A stretch of DNA of 64,000 nucleotides from Rhynchopus sp. YZ270_cl-10 (GCA_964035575.1 OZ037851.1:496001-560000); one strand, 5' to 3'. Shown: positions 21,667-32,191, counted from the first letter of the stretch. Notes: a model not told the origin generated them from the sequence alone. Translations and numbers: made by a program.

Positions 21667-23025
21667 TCATTCGCACGATGCTGCGGAGAGTGGGTTAAGC
21701 GTCGCGCTGGTTGTCTCGAGACAGTTTCCTGTCAAGGTCAGTTCTGCCTCTTCTAGCCCCCCTTCTTCTTCGCCCCCATCTGCACAACTGACACTCACAC
21801 AACTCGCCTTTGGCTCCCTCCCACACACCCTTAAACAAAGGACAATCACCACCCCACCTGCAATCACACTGAGAAGCACACAAATGATTGTCACTGCATT
21901 CCCTTCTGCCGGCACAAAACCCTCTGTGTTTTTGTACTCCGTGGGCACTGCCGTTGGGGGCGGTGCCGTTACGGCTGGCGCCTGCGATTCATAGAGCCGC
22001 CACAGCACACAGACACCGTCGTTGCTGCAGGACACGAGGTGTTCCTTTGTGAACACCAACTCCTGCACTGGGTTGCTTGCGGCTGGGTTGTGTCCAGAGA
22101 ATTGTTGTAGTGGAGTGCCTGAAGCAGCGTCCCAGAGGTTGATGCCACCTTTATGAGCGCCGGTGGCAAGAAAACGTCCGTTGTCGCTGATGGCCATCCC
22201 AAAGTAGTTGTCGATTGGATCAGCGTCTTCCGGTACTGCCTTGATGGTTAGTGAAGGCACCGTGATCTGGCAGGAATCAAAGACCCTAACGGTCCCGTCG
22301 TACAACGCCACCGCATACTTCTCGCTGTTCGGGAAGAACGCAACGTGATGCCCCCCCTTCCGGTAGAAAATGCTGGTCAGTTTCCTCCAGGTCTCCCCAT
22401 TGCGTTGCCAGGTGCTTATCGTATGACTCTGAACACTTCCATTTGCAGCCTCCATCGCCCCTGTGGTCACAACAATCCGGTCATGCGAATCTGAAATGGC
22501 AAAGGTCATATCCGAAGCACCCAGCACAGCGATCAGTTGTCTCGAGTCAGGACCAACCTGGTGCACCCCTTTGCTAAACATACACAGCGCTGTGGTGTCT
22601 GCTGTGAACAGACAGCGCCCGAGAGGGGGCATGGAAAGGCTGGGGGTGCCCATGAACAACGTATCCTTGTAGACAGCGCTCGAATTGATGGAGTACAGCC
22701 AAAGGGCGTCGCTTTCTGCGTAGCCGAGAAGCTTTCCTGTCGGTGAAAAAGCTGGCGCTCCGTGCTGGAGGTGTGGTACGGTAGTGTATTTTCCTGTAGA
22801 GAGGTCCCATAAAAGGGTTTCCGAAGTGAGGCTGTTCCCAAGTGCTACAGTGCTGCTCTCATCAGAATAGATCAAGCCCTGCTTCACCACAGCAAAGTTT
22901 GCACCCAAAGAAATCCCCTTTTCGCATCCCTCTAACGTCGTGCAGGATTGACGAAACGAAGAAGTCGGGTTCGTCCACAGAAACTGCGACAAAATGGCGG
23001 ATGACACTGCGAGGGAAAGAAACAT
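21667..23025 (-). CDS. Membrane-anchored WD40 protein
   Basis: A single-exon gene of 452 aa; the ATG is at 23023-23025. Residues 1-20 (FLSLAVSSAILSQFLW) look like a signal peptide or anchor. Residues about 35-355 are a WD40-type propeller, clearest at LLWDLSTGKY, FSPTGKLLGYAESDALWLYS, ISDNGRFLATGAHKGGINLWD and VSCSNDGVCVLW. Residues about 378-400 (AVTIICVLLSVIAGGVVIVL) form a membrane helix. They are followed by a Cys- and Glu-rich tail of some 50 aa. The expected topology is propeller outside the cytosol, short tail inside. That is uncommon, as most WD40 domains are cytosolic. The ligand is unknown. Confidence 0.82.
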   Translation of the reverse strand: MFLSLAVSSAILSQFLWTNPTSSFRQSCTTLEGCEKGISLGANFAVVKQGLIYSDESSTVALGNSLTSETLLWDLSTGKYTTVPHLQHGAPAFSPTGKLLGYAESDALWLYSINSSAVYKDTLFMGTPSLSMPPLGRCLFTADTTALCMFSKGVHQVGPDSRQLIAVLGASDMTFAISDSHDRIVVTTGAMEAANGSVQSHTISTWQRNGETWRKLTSIFYRKGGHHVAFFPNSEKYAVALYDGTVRVFDSCQITVPSLTIKAVPEDADPIDNYFGMAISDNGRFLATGAHKGGINLWDAASGTPLQQFSGHNPAASNPVQELVFTKEHLVSCSNDGVCVLWRLYESQAPAVTAPPPTAVPTEYKNTEGFVPAEGNAVTIICVLLSVIAGGVVIVLCLRVCGREPKASCVSVSCADGGEEEGGLEEAELTLTGNCLETTSATLNPLSAASCE

Positions 23026-23159
23026 CAAAAAATCTGTCTCAAATTTCCAACAAAAACGTCATCCACAAGACGCAACAAAAAAAAAAAAATGTGCTCACTT
23101 CCTGTAGGGGTGTGTTTGGAAGGGGGGAAGTGTATAAAAAAGTGAAGTTAATTAAACTA

Positions 23160-23188
23160 CACTCCTCGGGTTATTGAACCCCGGAGTG
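23160..23188 (+). repeat. Interspersed hairpin, type G
   Basis: CACTCC, CGGGTT, ATTG, AACCCC and GGAGTG form one long stem with a four-base loop. Related copies at 49098 and 60063 carry GGGTTATCGAAC and a following CTTCATTGG. It resembles a tRNA T-arm, but no tRNA body is present. Confidence 0.55.
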
Positions 23189-23299
23189 TTGCAGTTAGGA
23201 GAAAAGAGGATGACTTTTTTTTATCATTGTCAAATATCTGAAAAAGACTAACAGCGATGTTGGCTTAAAAATAATCATAAAAAAAGAGAAAAGTTTGGT

Positions 23300-23336
23300 C
23301 AAGATGGTACTAAGACTTCTCATGCTTAGCCACCTA
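23300..23336 (+). repeat. Stem-loop repeat, type A
   Basis: AAGATGGTACTAAGAC pairs with GCTTAGCCACCT around a TTCTCAT loop. It is preceded by GAAAAGTTTGGTC. Confidence 0.5.
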
Positions 23337-23770
23337 AAAAGGGTTGGAAAAAAAATCAGTTATACCTCGCAGTGGCTATCCTTATAAAACACAACGGTCT
23401 TGAGATGCGACAATGAGGACGTGCAAGGTCTTCATGTTGTTTCACACTCAGGCGGAAGGCGGCAGGAAGGCACATGAGAGAGACGGAAATCAAAAAAAAA
23501 AGAAAAAAGAAATGCGAAGACACACACACAGATAAATCTGCGGAACTAGAAAAAAAAATCACACAGGGCACGTATCAGTGCAAGACACCCGAGGATGCGT
23601 TCACAATGCTACATTTTTCTTTAGGGATGTACAATGGGACCAAAAATCAGCACAAAAATTGTGTATATGACGGCTTGTCATGACATGACTAACACACGCA
23701 ACAAACACAATACAAACACACAACAATTGACAAGCTTTTGACCGTGTTTACTCATAAAAGAAAAGTTTAT

Positions 23771-23803
23771 AAGATGAACCTAAGCTCTCTCGTGCTTAGT
23801 CTG
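23771..23803 (+). repeat. Stem-loop repeat, type A
   Basis: AAGTTTATAAGATGAACCTAAGC, a loop with CTCTCGT, and GCTTAGTC. The last arm is degraded to TGATT. A half copy (CTCTCGTGATTAGTCACCTT) follows at 23855-23874. Confidence 0.6.
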
Positions 23804-24591
23804 ATTAGATTACTTAATGTTTTGAACATTGGTTATTCATCAATCTTTTTTGTTCTCTCGTGATTAGTCACCTTAAAATGACTGAAAGTGCTTGTTAAAT
23901 GACAAGCATAGACCCATGTCAAAAACATGACATGCATACCTGCTTATCAAATGTGTTTGTCATTATCATGCAAATGTCATCGTACATGCTGTTTTTAGGG
24001 GTTAGGGGAGGGGGGGGGAAAGGGGGTGATCTGGAGACGAGACCTGAGCTGATACCTGGGCTTCACTCTCCAAAAAATGGGGTTCAAAAAAAGATGAAAA
24101 CAATACAGAGGAAAGAAAAACTGTATGCAGACACACAGCTGCTACCTATGAGGGGGTATGCGACGGCCTAAACAAAAAAAAAAAAAGCAGATTTTTTTTT
24201 CTTCTCTGTCGGTTGATATTCTTGGTTTTCCGGCTGGCTCAGCAGGACACACCAAATAAATAAACCTAAAAAAGGGTGCTAAGAAACGCTCCCGAATGAC
24301 TCCACGGCCGGGTGGACACTTTAGGATAGGTACAGAACCAGTTCATCCGTGTCGACGCAACTGTGAGTCCCTAGGGGATAGATTCGCACCTTGACAAGGG
24401 GGGTTTTAAAAGAGGGGAAGGGGGTAATTTTTGATGCTCTTTTTTAAAATATGCTGGATGAGAACCAACGCATGATATTTCGGTAACTAATTTCCAAAAA
24501 AAACAAAAAATGATTATTGCTGAACCCAAGCCTAGATATCATCTTGGGGGGAAGGGGGAGGTTGAAAAATACAAAAAAAAGAAAAGTTTAT

Positions 24592-24626
24592 AAGATGAAC
24601 CTAAGCCTCTAATGCTTAGTAACCTT
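24592..24626 (+). repeat. Stem-loop repeat, type A
   Basis: AAGTTTATAAGATGAACCTAAGC, loop CTCTAAT, GCTTAGTAACCTT. Outer and inner stems are intact. A type C copy follows within 10 bp. Confidence 0.6.
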
Positions 24627-24633
24627 AAAAAAA

Positions 24634-24661
24634 TACAAAGCCTCTCTCGTGGCAGTGTACC
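24634..24661 (+). repeat. Stem-loop repeat, type C
   Basis: AAATACAAAGCCTCTCTCGTGGCAGTGTACC keeps the loop and the TACA/TGTA outer stem. It abuts a type A copy. Confidence 0.5.
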
Positions 24662-25428
24662 AAAAAAAAAAAGAAGAAAACGCGAAAAGTTTATTTTTCT
24701 TTTTCAATGCGCTTCTACACACACATTAAAAAAAAAGGGGGGGGAGAACATTTGAGTAATCGACGAAATGGGTACGGCGAAATTAAAACGGATAGGGGTG
24801 AATAACATAATAGTTGTGCAATCTCCACTTTCTTTTTTCCTTTTATTTTTTTATTTTGAGGGAGTTTCTGCATTTGGGCCCCTTGAAATAGCTATTTACA
24901 GATGGATCATTTTGAGAGTGGTTGAGACACTACCCTCTGCACGTGACGTGTACTGACTCGTATAAAAAGCTTCTTACATCGACCCGTACAGAAATGTCTT
25001 GTACCAGCACCTTTGGAAAAGTGCTTATGAGATAAAGGGAGTTGTCCGAAGGGAAAGTTCGGTATATTTCTCAAAAAGGGGGTAGATACGAAAACAAAAC
25101 AATTTTTTTTTGTACACTGATTCTAAGGGATTTGCCCATTTTTTTATGATAAACATGAAACAATTCCTCAAACGTTGAAAGCTCTGGTCCTAATCTTTGA
25201 TTGATTTATTATGAAAAGAAAAATACCCAAAAAACCGAGCAGATTCGTTGTTCCAAAAAAAAGTGTTCACCAAATCCCCCAAAAACCGTAGGGTATCCCT
25301 TACAGTTTTCATCTTGTAAATTCTTCAGGGTCCTTCAGGAAGACTACTTTTCTGGGAAAACGTGGGTAGTGACTTACCATCACCTAAAGAAACGGGTTTC
25401 CAATGGAATCAGTGTTAGAAAAGTTTGT

Positions 25429-25462
25429 GAGATGCTTTCAAGACTCTGTTTGTCACCTTTTA
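25429..25462 (+). repeat. Stem-loop repeat, type A (diverged)
   Basis: GTTTGTGAGATGC...CAAGACTCTGTTTGTCACCTTTT keeps both outer arms (GAGATG and CACCTT) but has lost the inner stem. Confidence 0.4.
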
Positions 25463-25550
25463 AAAACAAAAAAAAATAATAATAAAAAACATACGGAAGC
25501 GAGGAAAGCTGAATGTGGAAAAAGATAGGAAAAAAAAATAATCATAAAAC

Positions 25551-25582
25551 GATGGATATGTCTCTCGTGCATATTCATCTTT
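25551..25582 (+). repeat. Stem-loop repeat, type B
   Basis: GATG/CATC outer stem, ATATG/CATAT inner stem, TCTCTCGT loop. The inner stem differs from both type A and other type B copies, yet pairs. Confidence 0.65.
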
Positions 25583-25743
25583 GAAAAAGCGAGAATTTGG
25601 GACCACAAAAAAAAAAAATGCTACTGAAGCAGATTTCTCTGAATGATACTGCATCAAAGAAATACAAAGTTACACACGAATTTCACAAAAAAAAAAAATT
25701 AATTTTTTTTTACGGTGAAAATGACACGGTGTGGTAAAACAGC

Positions 25744-25819
25744 TTTCACGATGTGGAATTTTAACATTGGTTTAACATTGGTTTCACTCAAAAAAATATA
25801 CGTTTACCACATCGTGAAA
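25744..25819. repeat. Short foldback element
   Basis: TTTCACGATGTGG and CCACATCGTGAAA form a perfect 13-bp inverted repeat separated by about 50 bp containing two TTTAACATTGG words. Confidence 0.6.
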
Positions 25820-26001
25820 TGAAGACACAAAAACAGGAAAATGCATAAATTAAACGGAAGTGCACACAGTTGTCATTTCTTTGTATCATTGCGTAAAGGC
25901 TTGTGTTGTGGATAGAATACACATGGCAGCAACAAAAAAGCAAAAGAAAACTTATGAACGCCTCGCGGGACATAGTTACTTTGAGGAAAAAGAAATGATG
26001 A

Positions 26002-26030
26002 CAGATGAATGCCTCGCGTGCATACAAATC
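26002..26030 (+). repeat. Stem-loop repeat, type B
   Basis: AGATGAATGC-CTCGC-GTGCATACAAATC: the inner stem ATGC/GCAT is kept and the outer arm is weak. Confidence 0.45.
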
Positions 26031-26251
26031 CGTAAAAATAGTTTCATATACTAACTATTCTACTGAATAGAAGGTATAATAGGGTGCACCAAATCCGTAA
26101 AAATAGAAAATGACAACATGATTTATAATAGATCGGAGTCCGCCAAAACCAAGAGGGTGGTACTATAGCGACTCGGATGGAACGCTTCGTGATAGAATCC
26201 TAGCGGGTTTCGGCAGTACCTCCCCCAGTGTACTGCCAACATTATGTCACT

Positions 26252-26370
26252 ATGGTGAAGTAAATAAACGTCACCGTGGTTTTTCCTTGTGGTTTCGATC
26301 GATGCGATCGCTGTAAGCCAACAGTGACGCCACAACTAAAAAACCGCAAGTCAAGTCGTTCACTTCACCA
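26252..26370. repeat. Imperfect foldback
   Basis: GGTGAAGT...GGTTTTTCCTTGTGG on the left faces CCACAACTAAAAAACC...ACTTCACC on the right. The two arms match with several gaps around a CGATCGATGCGATCG centre. Confidence 0.4.
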
Positions 26371-26445
26371 CCGTGAATACACTCCGCTATCACTGCTCCA
26401 ATGATAAAAATTACTGAAAAAATAAAAAATAAAAAATAAAAAAAA

Positions 26446-26513
26446 TGGTACTCCGGGAGGGGGTCGATATTGACAGGTCGTTGACAGGTCGTTGACCAAT
26501 TTCCGAAAGCACC
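26446..26513 (+). repeat. GACAGGTCG repeat element, type I
   Basis: Begins GGTACTCCGGGAGGGGGTCG and ends TTTCCGAAAGCACC. In between, ATATTGACAGGTCGTTGACAGGTCGTTGACC. The same element is found at 12361-12475 and, inverted and diverged, at 48699-48827. Confidence 0.6.
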
Positions 26514-26532
26514 AAAAAAAGAAAACTTTTGT

Positions 26533-26560
26533 AAGATGAACCTAAGTCTCAAGAGTTGCC
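26533..26560 (+). repeat. Stem-loop repeat, type A (3' degraded)
   Basis: TTTGTAAGATGAACCTAAGTCTCAAGAG matches the 5' half. It directly follows the type I element. Confidence 0.4.
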
Positions 26561-26739
26561 GCCACCCCTTAAAAAAGAGTGCAGAATAACTCAAGCAGTG
26601 GTGCTACCCACAGAAGGACAAATAAAAAAAAGGGGCCCTCAATTTGGTTCTTTCATTTTTATGAAGAAAACTTCAATGATGACGTGACACACAACATCAA
26701 CACATTTTTTTTATTTTTTATTTTTTAATTTTTTTTTGA

Positions 26740-26766
26740 AAGATGAATGTTCCTCTGATCACATCC
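26740..26766 (+). repeat. Stem-loop repeat, type B
   Basis: AAGATGAATGTTCCTCTGATCACATCC keeps the GATG/CATC outer stem and part of the loop. It follows a run of T. Confidence 0.45.
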
Positions 26767-27454
26767 AAATATGGAGCATTGAGTTTGTCTGTGCACAGTA
26801 CACGCGCCAGACACACTTCAATCGAGCTGGGGAGGGAGGGAGGGAGGGAGTAACAGCTTGCCTTCATTTTTGTGTTTTCACCTTTTGATAAAAGATTCAA
26901 TCTGATTCGCGCTTTTGCCCTATGAGGCCCCTCTGCTTACCACCTCCTTGTCTTCAACCAGAGATGCACTGTATACTCTATCTCTCTATCATGCCACCAA
27001 AATGCAGCTATTTTGAAGTATTTTGATAAAAAAAAGAGAGAAAAAATACAACAGAAAACACAACTCTGATCCACCAGGTAGTTTAGTTCTCCCACTCTTC
27101 ACGAGAGGGCCTCTTAAGAGCAAAGCACTTTTGCAATGAGCTATCAGATAAATTGAAGCAGCCGTTTAATTTTTCTTTTTCCTTTTTTTGGGGGGAAGGG
27201 GATTTGGGAAGATGATGTTTAGTTACTAAAAAAAGCAAAAAACAAAAAAACAAAACAAAAAAAACGGAGATGAATGAGCTACACAGAGCAATCCTTTTTT
27301 TTCAATAATATTATTGCATATCGATAAATGGCCCGATTTGGTATACAGTCGACTGGTATAAACATTACAGGTGTAACATGGTCAATAACTTAAGGCGGAT
27401 TTTTCATTGACTATTTTCTGAAATGCTCAGGAGGGTTTTCCCCCGTTATATGGC

Positions 27455-27503
27455 ATAAACCCCCCCCACCTAAAAGTTTACCTTTTAGGTGGGGGGGTTT
27501 TAT
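27455..27503. repeat. Long perfect hairpin
   Basis: ATAAACCCCCCC-CACCTAAAAG faces CTTTTAGGTG-GGGGGGTTTTAT with a loop of only five bases. ATATGGCA and TGCCATAT flank it as an outer inverted repeat. It could be a very small palindromic element or a transcript-stalling structure. Confidence 0.65.
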
Positions 27504-27758
27504 GGACCGTGCCATATTGCCGCGACTAAAGAGATAAAAATACACACAAACACTGCCCGTTCTCTTTCATTCAAAGGCCGTACAGTTTGTGGAAATAAAC
27601 GCCAACGGAGGAACATCACTGCTGCTTAAGTTCAGCGCATAGATCTGCGAAAAAAAAACAAACCAAAAAACAAAAAAAGGGCGAAATGGCGGGTCCCACC
27701 CTTTCCACACGCTTAGAAGTAAACAAAAAAAAAAAAAAATGCAAAAAAAAAAGTTTGT

Positions 27759-27794
27759 AAGATGAACCAAAGCTTCTCGAGCAGAGCCACCTTG
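27759..27794 (+). repeat. Stem-loop repeat, type A
   Basis: GTTTGTAAGATGAACCAAAGCTTCTCGAGCAGAGCCACCTT has intact outer arms. It lies about 250 bp downstream of the metacaspase stop. Confidence 0.55.
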
Positions 27795-28039
27795 ATCTCA
27801 TGTAACGGAGGGGGCTCGCTCTGTAGTCAGAGTTACCCCCTCCCTGCAACCCAGATCTAAGCTTTGTATTAACTGCGCAGCAGCGCAAAAAAAACCGCTT
27901 TTGCAATCCAGGGTTAAGACACGTTTTTTTATTCTTTTCTTTTCTTTTCAAATTCTTTTTTGAATACAAACTGTCTCTACTATTTAAAAAACACCTTTCC
28001 TTTACCTTATTTCCCTTTTTTTTCTCAAAACGGATTATC

Positions 28040-30877
28040 TTAGATACACCCTTCAGAGAACTCTGTCATATCGACTGGCTGCTGCGTACCGAAGGAGGGA
28101 CTGGTGTTTCCGGTGTATTGTTTGGGACTTCCGTCCATCAGTAGAGAGCTAGCGTTGGTAGTGGGGCTTGCGTACGGGTTGGCTGGGGCTGCCCCTGCTG
28201 TCGGACTGGCCACGTTGCTGTTATCTGCTGCTGCTGTGGCATAGGGGTTTGCTGGGGCTGCGCCAACGTTTCCGTCACCTGCTGCGGGAGGCATGGGAGG
28301 TGGGACGTACCCCGACCCTTGGGGTGAGGCTGGCGCTGCGTATGGGTTTGCTTGGGCCGCTCCTGCTGATGGGCCAAACCAATCAGCACCACCACGACCA
28401 GCAGCACCACCAGCACCAAGCGGGTTGCTCACACCCTGTGGAGACATCGGGTTGGCAATAGGGCTAGCCATCGGGGGCGCACCCATCCCCATCATCGGCG
28501 GGTACGGACTACCATTCTGTGGCGACCCAAGAGGCGATGATGACATCGCCTCGTTCCCAGCAGCAGTCAATGTGACGGAGGGCTTCGAAGGTCCGTTCGG
28601 CTGCCCCGAGAAGTTGCCAAGCTGCTCCGGGAACAGATCGAAATACGTTGTCTTCATGTCATAAGGCTTTGACGCAGAAATCTGAGGAACCTGGTCGAAG
28701 TTGCGCACCATCAACTCTTTTCTGATTCCCAACAGAATTCCTTCAAGGGTAACGTTAGGCTCACGTTGTACGATGGTCAAGAACGCCGCGGTGAGAGCAC
28801 CACCAGCGCCTTTGTCTGCAAGCGCCATGAAGCTTTCTCCAACAGCACCGACATCCATGCTGCACTGCGCGTCTTCGCATCCGCTGATCATAATCGCATC
28901 GCAGTCCACACGGTTGTTGCGAGAGTGTCTGTCACCAACCATATCAACGCATTTGTCGTTCATATCCTTCTTAGGTACTGCGTAGTACGGCAGATCCAAC
29001 ACCGTTCCACTGTGGCAGCAATCCATAATCGCAAGAACACGGTTTCCTACGGGAACCTTCCGCAAAAAGTCGTCCTGCAATTCATCATCGGTGATCATCC
29101 CCGCGCTTTTGAAGTCGCACGGTACGATGGTCTCATCCAAGCCGTCCTCTTCATCACCGTCAAGATCCTCAACCTGCGAACCGTGTCCTGAAAAGTGGAA
29201 GTAGAGTGTTACGCCATCGTTTGCTTGGACGCCTTGAAGCATCCAGGCGATGCCGTTCATGATGCCTTGGCGGGTGGGTCTTTTGTAGGGATCGCTCTGG
29301 TCGTCCGTGAGGAGCTTGATTTGGTAGTCGTGGTGCATTCTTTGTGCGGTTCTGCGCACATCGGGGATGCATCCGTTCAGTTTGTTGTCAGGAGAGTCCA
29401 GGTAGTTGACCCCCACCAGCAGCGCCTTTCTGTTACGCGGTCCAAAGGTAGAAGGAGGAGGAACCGGAGCAGGAGTGAACGTCTCGACCTTGTTGTTGTT
29501 GTAACGCATACGCGGTGAGCCTTCCTGCATAGCCTGAAGGAGAAGCGCCAGAATAACCTCATCCCGCCCGATAAGAGGCTGATGCCCTGAGTGTGGCCGT
29601 TGGTCTCTCGCCACCTGACTCGGAGTCATCCAAGACATCCCATCGTACATACTCAGCATGTACGCCGCAATCATCGCAAAGAATACATACGACCCCCACT
29701 TCATTCCAAAAGAGTCCTTAAAGGTGTACTCAGGGTATCCCAAATCCTCGTTATCACCTTGGAGCCAGCCTCCGGGGGCGCAGGTTGATTTGAAATAGAT
29801 CACCAAAATGAGGGCATCCACGGCAATAATGCACATAAAGAGAAAAAATCGGATCCACGACATCATGGTTTGAGGCAGCTTCGGGTCGATCAGGACATCC
29901 CTGCAGTAGAAGAGCAAAATCAAGAAGTTGAGAGCAGCGAGAATGCGGATAGCAAGCACGATATGCTGGAGCGCCGTGTACACAGAGCTAACGGCGCTGT
30001 CCTGACAGGGGGTCGACTCTGAAGGGGTTGGCCTGCGGCTCAGATATGCAGTAGGGGGGGACCACTCGTCAAGAAATTTGAAGATCTTCTCTTGAACATC
30101 TTCTCCGTCTGTTGTTTTGTAGACACCCAATCCGAAGGGAAACATATTGGTGTAGTACACTTCCGAGAAGTTCTTCGCAAGCGGTGCAGGGGTGGTGTCA
30201 TAGTATCCAGGAATAGGGAAACGGAAGGAAGTGGGAATAGGGGTCGGGTCGTCGCAGCTCCATTCAATGGTGAAGTAGTCGTACACCCCACGGTGCGGCG
30301 TAGCGTATATGCCGGGCAACGCATCGGGAACCCATTTGATAACAACTGCGTCGTCGCGCATGCTGTAGCTCGAAGGGGCAAACACAAACTTCCGCACCCC
30401 TTCCCCCCAGCGGTCGTACGTCTCCTGAAATTTCGTCTGGTTTGTCGCGGGGTCAATAAAATACATAGTGTTGTTGTTGCCGAACCCGGCCCTGTTTTGC
30501 AACGCCAGCTCGACATTGACGGTCAGCATTTCCTCGCTTTTGCATTGTAAGAGAAGGCAGACCGGGCGCTGCACGCCAGCGCTCAATTCTTTTGTGTATG
30601 TAGAGCCTGATGAAGTGGGGGACACAACATCGGTTTGCCTATGCGAACAAATGAAGTCGTTCGCGGTAGTGTCCGAAAATGCATCCCGCTGAAGTGGCGA
30701 AGGTGTACGTACGGGTGTCGGACCTGCAGAGGATGAGGAAGAATCTGTGCTCTCGACAGATGATCTTGTCTTGAAGAGATTCGGCGCTGCAATTATGACC
30801 ATGATTTCGATCAGAACCAACCCCAGCATCGCGCGGAGGTTGAACTTTGATCGGTTGTTCCAACCGCATACGCCCAT
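28040..30877 (-). CDS. Metacaspase (type I-like) with multi-pass membrane N-terminus
   Basis: A Cys-dependent peptidase of clan CD that cuts after Arg or Lys; such enzymes act in stress and cell-death pathways. It is one exon of 945 aa. The p20-like domain starts at KALLVGVNYLDSP (about residue 485). The catalytic dyad is in FHFSGHGSQ (His about 565) and MDCCHSG (second Cys, about 621). DGDEEDGLDETIVPCDF, with acidic residues that may bind calcium, lies between them. Before the domain are a membrane helix at about 15-32, a large loop, and helices at about 296-324, 339-360 and 392-411. After it come about 180 residues rich in Pro, Ala, Asn and Gly. A four-helix membrane anchor is not usual for the family. 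The gene ends cleanly in TAA. Confidence 0.92.
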   Translation of the reverse strand: MGVCGWNNRSKFNLRAMLGLVLIEIMVIIAAPNLFKTRSSVESTDSSSSSAGPTPVRTPSPLQRDAFSDTTANDFICSHRQTDVVSPTSSGSTYTKELSAGVQRPVCLLLQCKSEEMLTVNVELALQNRAGFGNNNTMYFIDPATNQTKFQETYDRWGEGVRKFVFAPSSYSMRDDAVVIKWVPDALPGIYATPHRGVYDYFTIEWSCDDPTPIPTSFRFPIPGYYDTTPAPLAKNFSEVYYTNMFPFGLGVYKTTDGEDVQEKIFKFLDEWSPPTAYLSRRPTPSESTPCQDSAVSSVYTALQHIVLAIRILAALNFLILLFYCRDVLIDPKLPQTMMSWIRFFLFMCIIAVDALILVIYFKSTCAPGGWLQGDNEDLGYPEYTFKDSFGMKWGSYVFFAMIAAYMLSMYDGMSWMTPSQVARDQRPHSGHQPLIGRDEVILALLLQAMQEGSPRMRYNNNKVETFTPAPVPPPSTFGPRNRKALLVGVNYLDSPDNKLNGCIPDVRRTAQRMHHDYQIKLLTDDQSDPYKRPTRQGIMNGIAWMLQGVQANDGVTLYFHFSGHGSQVEDLDGDEEDGLDETIVPCDFKSAGMITDDELQDDFLRKVPVGNRVLAIMDCCHSGTVLDLPYYAVPKKDMNDKCVDMVGDRHSRNNRVDCDAIMISGCEDAQCSMDVGAVGESFMALADKGAGGALTAAFLTIVQREPNVTLEGILLGIRKELMVRNFDQVPQISASKPYDMKTTYFDLFPEQLGNFSGQPNGPSKPSVTLTAAGNEAMSSSPLGSPQNGSPYPPMMGMGAPPMASPIANPMSPQGVSNPLGAGGAAGRGGADWFGPSAGAAQANPYAAPASPQGSGYVPPPMPPAAGDGNVGAAPANPYATAAADNSNVASPTAGAAPANPYASPTTNASSLLMDGSPKQYTGNTSPSFGTQQPVDMTEFSEGCI

Positions 30878-31571
30878 TGTGTTGCTTTTTCCTTTTTTTT
30901 GTCAATAATGATCTGTAATTTAACGATAGAAAGTGGAGTAAAATGTGTGAGAGATATATTCCAGAGAGGTTAGTACCCGGGAGAGGGGGGGGATGAAAAA
31001 GCACGATGAAAAACCTGAAGTCTGTCGTGGATTTTTTGTCACCTTGAAGAAGATATCGTATGGCAGCTGCGTGGAATTCCAACGGCGTCAGGAATGATAT
31101 TTCAGCCGAGATATGGGTGGGGAAAATGATCGAAAAAAAAAATCCTTTATTTTTAATGCTTGACAATAAAACTGAATCTTCTTCTGCTGGGGAGCAAAGG
31201 GAGGAACGTGGAAGAGATAGGGGGGGAGACCAGGGGGGAGGCGAGGGCGCTGTGCTTTTGTAAAAGAAAAGATATTTACAAGTTGGGTAACTGCCCGTTT
31301 CCCTCCCCTTTTTTGATACCGCTACCCAGTGAGGGTTTTCTATTGGGTAAAAGATGGCGTCGTTGTGGCAAATATATTTTTTTTGTGGCGTCACAAATAC
31401 ACAAAAAAAAGAGTAAAGCTGGTCAGACTCAAAAAAAAAACCATCCATTTTAAAAAATCCGCCCCCTTTCCCTTGAAGTAAGAGGAAAAGGCCAGGGGGA
31501 GGAAAAAAAAATACGCCAGAAAAACTGTTGAAAACAATGTGTTGTAGGAACTAAATTATTTTTTTTTTTTT

Positions 31572-31620
31572 GAAAACTTGGTTGTATTACTAGTAGCCAC
31601 CCTAGAGTGTGCTCCACTAT
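31572..31620 (+). repeat. Interspersed repeat, type F, left part
   Basis: GAAAACTTGGTTGTATTAC...AGAGTGTGCTCCACTAT is nearly the same as 2661-2707 and related to 41848-41895. It follows a T run. Confidence 0.65.
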
Positions 31621-31623
31621 GTT

Positions 31624-31691
31624 TTGATAAATTGTTGGAGTAGTGTAGTTGCCTCGGTTGTGTTGCCACAGTTTGTGCAATCTCCACTGTC
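31624..31691 (+). repeat. Interspersed repeat, type F, right part
   Basis: A segment of about 67 bp from TTTGATAAATTGTTGGAG to GCAATCTCCACTGT recurs at 63335-63401 with a single one-base length difference. It is the most similar repeat pair in the window apart from homopolymers. Confidence 0.75.
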
Positions 31692-32191
31692 AATTTTTTT
31701 TTCTCTTCTGCACTATGGTGTGTGGCCAAACGGAAAAGAAAAAAAAAAGGTCACAAAAAAATACCTACCCTACATAACACTGATATCAATGGACCACACT
31801 ACACCATGCTTTTTCGTTGGCACATCTCCCATACATATGTGATACTTTCTTTCATGAATAAAAAAAAGCAAGAAATGGTGTTTTGTGACTACCTACTTTC
31901 AAAGGGGAGAAAATGTGAAGGGAAAGGGAAAATGCGTGGGGCTGAAATGGGTTGATGGGGCACACATTTTTCTTTTTCTTTTTTAGAAAAAAAATGATAA
32001 ACGCGTTTTGTTATTTCGCTTTTATCGTGTGCTCTCCATGCAAAGTTTTATCCACAACAAATATATGGCATAAATATTCGTATTTTTAAAAATAAAAATC
32101 TGAATATTCCTACTGTCAATGGAATAACAAAGCGGTGTCATTTTTGGTCAACTTTTTGGAGCTCAAAAAAAAAAAAAAGAAAAAGCTTGAA

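Larger units (their letters stand above)
23026..28039. other. Gene-free 5-kb region rich in stem-loops
   Basis: No gene is supported. Repeats of types A, B, C and G are listed separately, with foldbacks at 25744-25819, 26252-26370 and 27455-27503. A stretch at 23670-23990 is rich in TGTCAT/ATGACA words. The remainder is A/T runs and simple sequence. Confidence 0.55.

Noticed and set aside
24280-24400. tRNA-like words near GGGTGCTAAGAAACGC and CGGCCGGGTGGACAC
   Set aside because: There is no acceptor stem or anticodon arm with correct spacing.
27090-27122. ACGAGAG on the plus strand as an oppositely oriented stem-loop copy
   Set aside because: The 7-mer is present but the flanking bases do not form the family's stems. 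The same holds near 4922 and 45746.
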